A DNA stretch of 7,409 nt. Origin: Parcubacteria group bacterium. Its GTDB lineage: Bacteria; Patescibacteriota; Minisyncoccia; UBA6257. This document shows positions 1-5,410 of the stretch, piece by piece. The DNA lies in NCBI GenBank assembly GCA_012798235.1, contig JAAZNP010000034.1, positions 1 to 7,409 on the forward strand, read 5' to 3'. The translations under genes were made by a program, and so were the position numbers. The notes under the pieces are model-generated. The model was not told the DNA's origin. It did not search any database and saw only the letters and a list, made by a program, of their open reading frames with translations. How positions within the stretch are numbered: the stretch's first letter is position 1; every line of letters starts with the position of its first letter.

Positions 1-587
1 AATAAAAGAGGCGATTTTTGATTATTTTCTTTTTCTTTGAAACTCAATTCCTGATGTTTTTTTAAAGATCTTTCTGCCCAACGATGGGTTCTTGCCATTG
101 ATTTTTTAACATATTCTTTATCATTATTATCAGGAGAGCATTCGTCAAAAGCCATAATAATGTCAGCACCTATTTGATGTTCAATTTCAATGGCTTTTTC
201 AGGGGTAATAAAATGTTTAGAGCCATCAAAAGGAGATTGAAATTCTACCCCTTCTTCAGTAATTTTGCTTAATTTAGGGCCTCTCTGGCTTAGACTCCAG
301 GCCTGAAACCCCCCAGAATCGCTCAAAATTGGCCTTTTAAGGCCCATAAAGTTATGGATACCTCCTAAATACTGGATAAGTTCTTCCCCTGGCCTTAAAT
401 GCAAATGTAACGCGTTTACTAGCACGATTTCTGCCCCAATCCATTCCAAATCATCAGGACCAATAGCTTTTACGACGCCTAAAGTGCCTGGTGGCATAAA
501 AATAGGGGTATGAAAAACGCCGTGATTGGTAGTTATTTCTCCCAACCTACTTTGATCCTTTTTTGATTGTTTAATAACTTTAAACAC
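1..587 (-). CDS. tgt: tRNA-guanine transglycosylase (queuine tRNA-ribosyltransferase), N-terminal 195 residues, cut by window edge
   Basis: Tgt swaps the guanine at wobble position 34 of GUN-anticodon tRNAs (Tyr, His, Asn, Asp) for the queuosine precursor preQ1. The frame stays open to the left edge, so the C-terminal half, with the nucleophilic Asp and the zinc site, lies outside the window. Family landmarks are visible: THE N-terminal strands with MPPGTLG at 31-37, the HLRPG motif at 63-67, DSGGFQ at 90-95 (Asp90 matches the conserved active-site Asp), DGSKHFITPE at 121-130 and FDEC at 147-150 (substrate-pocket Asp and Cys). The start is GTG at 587: an in-frame TAA lies two codons upstream and the first ATG is only at residue 31, inside the conserved core. 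It begins 16 nt after the queA stop in the same orientation. One difference is NALHL at 58-62, where bacterial enzymes usually have NTYHL. Identification is secure. Confidence 0.95.
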   Translation of the reverse strand, partial: MFKVIKQSKKDQSRLGEITTNHGVFHTPIFMPPGTLGVVKAIGPDDLEWIGAEIVLVNALHLHLRPGEELIQYLGGIHNFMGLKRPILSDSGGFQAWSLSQRGPKLSKITEEGVEFQSPFDGSKHFITPEKAIEIEHQIGADIIMAFDECSPDNNDKEYVKKSMARTHRWAERSLKKHQELSFKEKENNQKSPLL

Positions 588-603
588 AGTTTATTACAAA
601 TTA

Positions 604-1650
604 TCATTGAATAAACATTGCGTCTCCAAACGAGAAAAAACGATATTTCTGTTTTATGGCTTCTTGATAGGCCTTAAGGATAAATTCCCTGCCTGCGAAA
701 GCAGATACTAACATTAATAAAGTTGATTTCGGTAAATGAAAATTAGTAATTAAAGCATCAACAAATTTAAATTTATATCCCGGATAAATAAATAATTTTG
801 TCCAACCCCTTTGAGATTCTAAAATACCATTATCAGAAGCACAATTTTCTAATACCCGCACGACAGTAGTCCCCACGCTAATAATTCTTTGTCCCTTTTG
901 TTTGGCTGTATTTAATCTTCTGGCTACTTCGTCAGAAATTTCAAAATATTCAGCATGCATTAAGTGATTTTCAATTTGTTGTTCTTTAACCGGCAAAAAC
1001 GTTCCTAAACCAACATGCAAAACAATATACTCCATTTGAATTCTTTTCGTTTTTATTTTATTTAATAAATCCTGAGTAAAATGGAAACCAGCCGTTGGTG
1101 CAGCTATCGAACCTTCTTTTTGGGCATAAACAGTTTGATATTCTTTAAAAGATCTATCAGTGGGCTGTTCGATATAAGGCGGCAGAGGCATCTGGCCTAT
1201 TTCTCGAATAAGTTTTTGAAGACTATCTCCAGTAGCGTTAAATTCTATTTTTAATTCGTAATTTGAATGCTCTATTATTTTTGCTTCTAAGCCATTATTA
1301 AATTCTATAATTTGCCCTATTTTTAGTTCTGGTTTACCAATGGCATACCATTGCTGTGGCCAATTCTGAAAATCAAAAATTTCACTATTCAGGGGCCTTA
1401 TTAATAAGAGCTCCGCTTTCCCTTGGGTATCCTTTTTATGGCCTAGCAGGCGAGCTGGTACAACTTTAGAATTATTAAAAATCAAAACATCGTCTTGCTT
1501 CAAAAAATCAATAATTTTATAAAAATAAGCATGATTAATGGATTGCGTTTCTCTATCTAAAACCATAAGCCGCGAATGATCTCGCGGCTCAATTGGTTCT
1601 TGGGCAATTAGTTCTTTGGGAAGTTGATAATCAAATAAAGAAATATCCAT
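604..1650 (-). CDS. queA: S-adenosylmethionine:tRNA ribosyltransferase-isomerase
   Basis: QueA moves and isomerises the ribosyl group of S-adenosylmethionine onto preQ1 already inserted in tRNA, giving epoxyqueuosine; it acts directly after Tgt. The 348-residue length is normal for the family. Signatures run in order along the chain: FDYQLPKELIAQEP at 6-19, FNNSKVVPARL at 58-68, PLPPYI at 155-160, YQTVYA at 171-176, GSIAAPTAGFHF at 180-191, HVGLGTFLPV at 212-221, VGTTVVRVLE at 259-268, TNFHLPKSTLLMLVSAFAG at 302-320 and the C-terminal FSFGDAMFI at 339-347. No expected block is missing. It starts three nucleotides after the upstream gene and is followed by tgt, so the two steps are probably co-transcribed. 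Since QueA works on preQ1-tRNA, the neighbouring Tgt should use preQ1 rather than queuine. The source of preQ1 is not encoded here. Confidence 0.97.
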   Translation of the reverse strand: MDISLFDYQLPKELIAQEPIEPRDHSRLMVLDRETQSINHAYFYKIIDFLKQDDVLIFNNSKVVPARLLGHKKDTQGKAELLLIRPLNSEIFDFQNWPQQWYAIGKPELKIGQIIEFNNGLEAKIIEHSNYELKIEFNATGDSLQKLIREIGQMPLPPYIEQPTDRSFKEYQTVYAQKEGSIAAPTAGFHFTQDLLNKIKTKRIQMEYIVLHVGLGTFLPVKEQQIENHLMHAEYFEISDEVARRLNTAKQKGQRIISVGTTVVRVLENCASDNGILESQRGWTKLFIYPGYKFKFVDALITNFHLPKSTLLMLVSAFAGREFILKAYQEAIKQKYRFFSFGDAMFIQ

Positions 1651-1653
1651 ATT

Positions 1654-2208
1654 CTACTCTTTACAACAATCCAAAACCTGCTGAATAATTTCGCTTAATC
1701 TGCTGAAAATGTTAAACTTTTTTTCTTTATTATCACTTAAAAGAGTAATAGTTTCTGATTCTTTGGGGTCATTATCTTTATTATTAATATCCTTAGTATT
1801 AATGATACCTAAATTTAATCCCCAAAAAATATTCCAAAACAAATAAGATTTATCAAATAATTCTTTAGCCTTAGCCGTTTCTCCATCAGATAATTTTTTA
1901 GTGCCAACTTCCATGAGACGCATGCTCAGTGCCAATAAATGTTTCGAAATGCACCAGATTTCTCCCTTGGGATCTTTGACTATTTCTTTTAATAAATTTT
2001 TACGTATTTCTCGCGTTTGATTCAAAATGTCCAAATATTTTTGATCGCCGGTTTTATTATAAGTAAAAAATAAATGTTCTTCGATGGATATAAGATTCAT
2101 AATGCCAACGGCTAAATCTTCTTTAGATGATAAATCTAAAGGATTTTTGCCGCTTTTCAACTCATTAATTTTAGCGATAATTTTAGAAAAGTCTTTTTGG
2201 GTATCCAT
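1654..2208 (-). CDS. conserved hypothetical helical protein, 184 aa
   Basis: I do not recognise a named family, although the block MNLISIEEH and the block WCISKHLLA...MRLMEVGTK look like proteins I associate with CPR genomes. No signal peptide or membrane segment is visible, so it is probably cytoplasmic. The sequence reads as about four amphipathic helices at roughly 29-50, 54-78, 84-106 and 108-131. A charged, low-complexity linker (about 138-165, Asn/Asp/Lys-rich) and a short C-terminal helix follow. Possible ligand residues are Glu43-Glu44-His45 on the first helix, Cys86 and His90 on the third, and a Cys181-Cys182 pair near the C-terminus. Such residues in a helical bundle could bind metal, but this is speculation. 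It sits 18 nt after the membrane-protein gene and 3 nt before queA, inside the operon. The ATG at 2208 is preceded by AAT, as for its neighbours. Confidence 0.8.
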   Translation of the reverse strand: MDTQKDFSKIIAKINELKSGKNPLDLSSKEDLAVGIMNLISIEEHLFFTYNKTGDQKYLDILNQTREIRKNLLKEIVKDPKGEIWCISKHLLALSMRLMEVGTKKLSDGETAKAKELFDKSYLFWNIFWGLNLGIINTKDINNKDNDPKESETITLLSDNKEKKFNIFSRLSEIIQQVLDCCKE

Positions 2209-2226
2209 ATTATAAATTCATTAAAA

Positions 2227-2679
2227 TTAAAGAAATATTTTACAAACCCATAATTCGATAATTAAACTCATAACTATTAAAGCAATGATTGGAATAATTA
2301 CTCTTTGATACGGAAAATACACTTGATTGTGGTGATATTTTTTCAAAATAAAATTATTGAGCCAATCGCTAAGGAAAAGAATGATCATACCAATTATTGA
2401 GCCACTAATTACTCTCGGCAAACCACAAAACAAACTAATTGGTTGCCAATTTAATTTATTCCAAATTGGTAAAAAACTTAATAGCCACAAGACAATTAAT
2501 ATTATCCAAAAACTAAAACGAAAAGTTTTATGTTTTCTAATTAAAAATTTATTAAGTTGAACGGATACTGACAAAATTAAAGCACCGATCCATAATCCTA
2601 AAGTCAAATCATCAATACCCAATATTTGGGAAAGCCATAATCCGCCAGCAATACCAATAGCACATAAAGGTCCGCACAT
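2227..2679 (-). CDS. small multi-pass membrane protein with N-terminal MCGPLC motif, 150 aa
   Basis: No family name can be given. Hydrophobicity suggests four or five membrane segments: a short glycine-rich one at about 4-20, then about 24-42, 55-72, 91-110 and 126-146. Basic loops such as RKHK at 48-51 and KKYHH at 113-117 lie between them. The protein begins MCGPLC, placing Cys2 and Cys6 at the very N-terminus in a C-x3-C arrangement; Cys85 and Cys146 are the other cysteines. Paired cysteines beside a membrane segment, in an operon led by thioredoxin reductase, would fit a membrane redox or metal-handling role. Nothing in the sequence shows one, and it lacks the usual CxxC of DsbD or VKOR proteins. 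It starts 11 nt after the sufB-like stop. No ribosome binding site is seen; ATT precedes the ATG. Confidence 0.8.
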   Translation of the reverse strand: MCGPLCAIGIAGGLWLSQILGIDDLTLGLWIGALILSVSVQLNKFLIRKHKTFRFSFWIILIVLWLLSFLPIWNKLNWQPISLFCGLPRVISGSIIGMIILFLSDWLNNFILKKYHHNQVYFPYQRVIIPIIALIVMSLIIELWVCKIFL

Positions 2680-2690
2680 AATTTTTAAAA

Positions 2691-3623
2691 TTAGAGATTA
2701 AGATGCAAAAAACCGTTAACAATTAAGTTAATCGCTTGTTTTTGGGATAAACCCCTGGTTCTTAAATAATTAATTTCTTCTTGGTTAATTTTACCAATAG
2801 AGGCTTCGTGGGTCAAGAGAGAATTTTTGTTCTTATTAATCAAATCTGGTATTAATTCAATGGAAGATTGATTATCTAAAATCATACCTTGGCACTCTAA
2901 ATGCCCTTTCCCCTTTGCTTTAGCTATTAATTTATTCATAGCTTTAATTTGGGTATTTTTTCCCGCTACCAATCGTAAATTTACCGTTCCCTGAGCCCCT
3001 TGGCCTAATAAATCCATTTCTTCTTCAATATTAATAACAGCATTTTTACTCTTCATAACTACATTAAGATTGGCTGAAGCTTTTTCCCCTAAAGAAATTT
3101 TTGTTTTAAAGATTAATTTTTTCGGTGGATTCAAAAGTTGATAGAAGTAATCTAATCTCGCTCCTTTTTCTAAAATAAATTCATAATCTGGTTCTACATA
3201 ATCATTTTGCCCCCAGGAATGTAAATGTTTATAAGAAAGACTGGCCCCTTCTTTGAGAACAATCTTTCCCTGGGCTTGATGTTTAGCGCACAAACCAATA
3301 GCTAAAGCACTACAAGAAACTAAGGACTGAGCAGATATCCCCTTTTCAATAATTAAAAGATTGTCTAAATTTTGATTCGTCTTTGAGCGAGAAATAGCCA
3401 CACAAGTAGTCAAAGCTTGCTTGGGTTGCTCTTTGACCCAAATAAAATAACCTTCATGAGGTTTTTTATTAAAATATTTTCTAGACCAAGAATATTTTTT
3501 AAACGCTAATGGAGATTCTAAAATTTCTACTCCTTGAGGAGCAAAAATATTTTTTAAGGCATGATCAAGGTAATAAAAATTAGCAGATTTTTTTGGGACA
3601 AATTTTGCATTTTTCATAACCAT
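2691..3623 (-). CDS. sufB: SufB-like Fe-S cluster assembly scaffold (short, SmsB-type), 310 aa
   Basis: This is a SufB/SufD-superfamily protein, the scaffold on which Fe-S clusters are built with the SufC ATPase. The C-terminal signature is clear: THEASIGKI at 271-279, then EINYLRTRGLS at 283-293 and a GF helix at 304-305. His272 and Glu273 match His433 and Glu434 of E. coli SufB. Cys244 lies 28 residues before His272, the same spacing as Cys405 to His433, so the sulfur-accepting cysteine appears to be kept. That marks it as SufB-like rather than SufD-like. At 310 residues it is much shorter than E. coli SufB (about 495), lacking most of the N-terminal domain. With no sufD, sufS, sufE or sufU nearby, it resembles the two-gene minimal Suf-like system (SmsCB), presumably acting as a homodimer. 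The ATG at 3623 overlaps the end of the sufC-like gene by 44 nt; a second ATG lies two codons in. Confidence 0.9.
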   Translation of the reverse strand: MVMKNAKFVPKKSANFYYLDHALKNIFAPQGVEILESPLAFKKYSWSRKYFNKKPHEGYFIWVKEQPKQALTTCVAISRSKTNQNLDNLLIIEKGISAQSLVSCSALAIGLCAKHQAQGKIVLKEGASLSYKHLHSWGQNDYVEPDYEFILEKGARLDYFYQLLNPPKKLIFKTKISLGEKASANLNVVMKSKNAVINIEEEMDLLGQGAQGTVNLRLVAGKNTQIKAMNKLIAKAKGKGHLECQGMILDNQSSIELIPDLINKNKNSLLTHEASIGKINQEEINYLRTRGLSQKQAINLIVNGFLHLNL

Positions 3624-4317
3624 ATTTTTTTATCGTTTTCCAAATAGCCAGCCAGTCTTTAGCCGAACAAATGATTTTTCCGTCCAAAAGAATATGAGCC
3701 ATCGAAGGATTTAAATATTTTAAAATATCGGCACGATGAGTAATGAGCAAAAAGGCCCTTTGTTTGGTATAAAACTTATGTTTTAAAAAATAAATAATCT
3801 TTTGCAAACTTTCAATATCTAAACCTGAATCAATTTCATCCAGAATCATGAATTGAGGATTCAAATAACTTAATTGATAAAGTTCGGATAATTTTTTTTC
3901 TCCTCCAGAAAAATCCAAATTAATTTCTCTATTTTGAAGATTTATTAGTTTTTTCTCCGTAAAAACTACTTTTGTCCCCTTTTGCTGCGCAGAAATCTCT
4001 TGAATTAATTTATTTAAAGTTACTCCTTTAATAGCTGGCGGATTTTGAAAAACTAATCCCATGCCTAAATGGACTCTTCTCTCGGGACTGAAGTGAGTAA
4101 TATTTTTATTTTTGAAAATAATATTCCCTTGCGTGACTTTATATGGCGATAATCCTAGAAGTACTTGGGCTAAAGTGGTTTTGCCGCTACCATTAGGTCC
4201 TAATAAAGCACGAATCTCTCCTTGTTTAATAGTCAAATTCAAATCATGGAGAATCCTTTTCCTTCCTAAATTAACGGTTAAATGTTTAATCTGAAGAATG
4301 TTTGATTTCATATTCAT
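3580..4317 (-). CDS. sufC: SufC-like Fe-S assembly ATPase (ABC type)
   Basis: SufC is the cytoplasmic ABC ATPase that drives conformational change in the SufB-type scaffold. All ATPase motifs are present: Walker A GPNGSGKT at 40-47, Q-loop Gln91, signature FSGGEKK at 137-143, Walker B with the SufC-specific LDEIDSGLD at 159-167, and the switch His194. There is no membrane domain. At 245 residues the length is normal, although the helical stretch between Q-loop and signature looks short. The usual KKRNE after the signature reads KKLSE. The last residues carry Cys237, Cys240 and the terminal Cys245, a C-x2-C-x4-C tail not expected in SufC and encoded inside the overlap with sufB. The ATG at 4317 overlaps the trxB stop as ATGA. 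A second ATG at 4311 is preceded by AAT like the other starts here and may be the real one. Confidence 0.95.
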   Translation of the reverse strand: MNMKSNILQIKHLTVNLGRKRILHDLNLTIKQGEIRALLGPNGSGKTTLAQVLLGLSPYKVTQGNIIFKNKNITHFSPERRVHLGMGLVFQNPPAIKGVTLNKLIQEISAQQKGTKVVFTEKKLINLQNREINLDFSGGEKKLSELYQLSYLNPQFMILDEIDSGLDIESLQKIIYFLKHKFYTKQRAFLLITHRADILKYLNPSMAHILLDGKIICSAKDWLAIWKTIKKYGYEKCKICPKKIC

Positions 4318-5246
4318 TTATTCATCTTCTCTTTTCTTAACCATTTGTCAGCTTCAATAGCAGCCATTGCTCCAGCACCAGCTGCGGTGATGGCTTGACG
4401 ATATTGAGAATCGCAAACATCACCAGCGGCAAAAACACCATCAACAGATGTTTTTACAATATCATGTACTTTAATATACCCTTTTTCGTCAATTTCTAAT
4501 TGATTCTTTAAAAAACCAATTACTGGTTGAAACCCAATGGCTAAAAATAAAGCGTTTACATCTAGCTTTGTTTCTTCTTGCGTCTGATTATTTTTGATGA
4601 CAATTCTTTCTAATTGCTTATCTCCTTCTAGTTTCACTACTTCACTATTGAACAAAATTTTTATTTTCGGATTCTTTTGAACTTCGTCTTGGAAAAACTT
4701 TGAACCTCGAAACTGATCGCGACGATGAATAAGATATATAATTTCACTATATTTAGTTAAATAAAGAGCATCTTCTAAAGCAACGTCTCCCCCTCCTACA
4801 ACAGCCACTTTTTTATTTTTGAAAAATGCCCCATCACAAACAGCGCAAACAGAAATTCCGTGACCAATAAACTCTTTTTCTTTGTCTAATCCTAACCAGC
4901 GAATATCGCCACCGCTAGCAATAATCACCGCACGAGCAAAATATTCTTTATTGCTATCATCAACTAATTTAAATGGTTTTTGTTTAAAATCAACTGCAAT
5001 AATTTCTTTGGGTATTAAATGACAATTATATTTTTTTGCTTGCTCCTCCATTAACCCCAATAATTCTAAGCCACTGATTCCTTGAGGAAAACCCGGAAAA
5101 TCATCAATATCTATTGCTGTAGCTAATTCACCCTTTCCTAAAGAACCAGTAAAAATTAAAGGGTCTAGTTTTGCTCGACCGCCATAAATACCAGCAGTAA
5201 GTCCTGCTGGTCCGCCGCCAATAATAATTAAATCGTAAATATCCAT
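4314..5246 (-). CDS. trxB: NADPH-dependent thioredoxin-disulfide reductase
   Basis: TrxB is a flavoprotein that passes electrons from NADPH through FAD and a disulfide to thioredoxin in the cytoplasm. From the ATG at 5246 it has 310 residues, normal for the low-molecular-weight family. Domains in order are FAD-binding GGGPAG at 10-15, FPGFP at 50-54, redox centre CAVCDG at 134-139 (usually CATCDG), NADPH-binding GGGDVA at 151-156 with HRRDQFR at 174-180, and the C-terminal FAD motif GVFAAGDVCD at 270-279. The HRRxxxR motif predicts NADPH rather than NADH use. An upstream in-frame TTG at 5273 would add nine residues, but it lies in the tetraloop region of a strong hairpin and the extra residues do not resemble the family, so I chose 5246. 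This is the first gene of the probable operon. No thioredoxin gene is in the window. Confidence 0.96.
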   Translation of the reverse strand: MDIYDLIIIGGGPAGLTAGIYGGRAKLDPLIFTGSLGKGELATAIDIDDFPGFPQGISGLELLGLMEEQAKKYNCHLIPKEIIAVDFKQKPFKLVDDSNKEYFARAVIIASGGDIRWLGLDKEKEFIGHGISVCAVCDGAFFKNKKVAVVGGGDVALEDALYLTKYSEIIYLIHRRDQFRGSKFFQDEVQKNPKIKILFNSEVVKLEGDKQLERIVIKNNQTQEETKLDVNALFLAIGFQPVIGFLKNQLEIDEKGYIKVHDIVKTSVDGVFAAGDVCDSQYRQAITAAGAGAMAAIEADKWLRKEKMNK

Positions 5247-5318
5247 AATTAAAGGTGTGCCCCGAATCTCCAAAAGGAGAATCGGGGCAGCCCCACCGTT
5301 GGTAACCTTGCGGCTACC
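5247..5318 (-). promoter_or_regulatory. structured 5' leader of the trxB operon, two hairpins, class unknown
   Basis: On the minus strand nearly the whole space between the predicted transcription start and the trxB ATG folds. Hairpin 1 (5318-5301) pairs GGUAGCC with GGUUACC, seven pairs including one G-U, across a GCAA tetraloop of the GNRA type. Hairpin 2 (5288-5259) has a 13-position stem with 12 Watson-Crick pairs and one U-U mismatch around a UUUU loop. GGUG (5297-5294) can close it further with CACC (5257-5254), leaving GGGCU bulged. A competing small hairpin, GGGG-CUG-CCCC (5294-5284), would break the base of hairpin 2. No U-tract follows, so it is not an intrinsic terminator, and no Shine-Dalgarno is available to hide. 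I match it to no riboswitch class I know. The folding is seen in the sequence; regulatory function is inference. Confidence 0.6.
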
Positions 5319-5324
5319 ACTATT

Positions 5325-5353
5325 AGTATATGCAAGTTTTTCAAAAAAGTAAA
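5325..5353 (-). promoter_or_regulatory. predicted sigma70-type promoter for the trxB-tgt operon
   Basis: Reading the minus strand, a -35 box TTTACT (5353-5348, 4/6 to TTGACA) and a -10 box TATACT (5330-5325, 5/6 to TATAAT) are separated by exactly 17 bp. Transcription would begin near 5318, directly at the first hairpin of the leader. No other equally good pair is seen upstream of trxB. It is a prediction from consensus only. Confidence 0.5.
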
Positions 5354-5370
5354 GCCCTCACCAAATATTG

Positions 5371-5399
5371 TTGCCGCTAAAATTAAAAAATGGTAAGAT
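5371..5399 (+). promoter_or_regulatory. predicted extended -10 promoter for murD
   Basis: A -35 box TTGCCG (5371-5376, 4/6) and a -10 box TAAGAT (5394-5399, 4/6) stand 17 bp apart, with a TG at 5391-5392 forming an extended -10. Expected initiation at about 5405-5407 leaves only some four to six nucleotides before the murD ATG at 5411, so the message would be almost leaderless. The trxB promoter diverges from it, with 17 bp between the two -35 boxes. Confidence 0.45.
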
Positions 5400-5410
5400 A
5401 AAAAGATGAT

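Noticed and set aside
588..603. preQ1 riboswitch for queA/tgt
   Set aside because: The gaps before queA (3 nt) and tgt (16 nt) are too short to hold an aptamer.
604..606. UGA read as glycine (code 25), since queA ends TGA followed at once by TAA
   Set aside because: No in-frame TGA occurs inside any gene although glycine is frequent and coded by GGN, and trxB also ends properly at TGA.
2357..2560. Plus-strand open frame opposite the membrane-protein gene
   Set aside because: It is antisense to a gene with clear membrane-segment periodicity and good operon spacing; its product is basic and low in complexity with no recognisable motif.
4112..4294. Plus-strand open frame opposite the SufC Walker A region
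   Set aside because: It is a shadow of a strongly conserved ATPase gene and has no motif of its own.
5247..5273. Extended trxB start at an in-frame TTG (5273), adding nine residues
   Set aside because: The TTG sits in the loop/stem of the strong leader hairpin, the added residues do not resemble the family, and the ATG at 5246 gives the normal N-terminus directly before the FAD motif.
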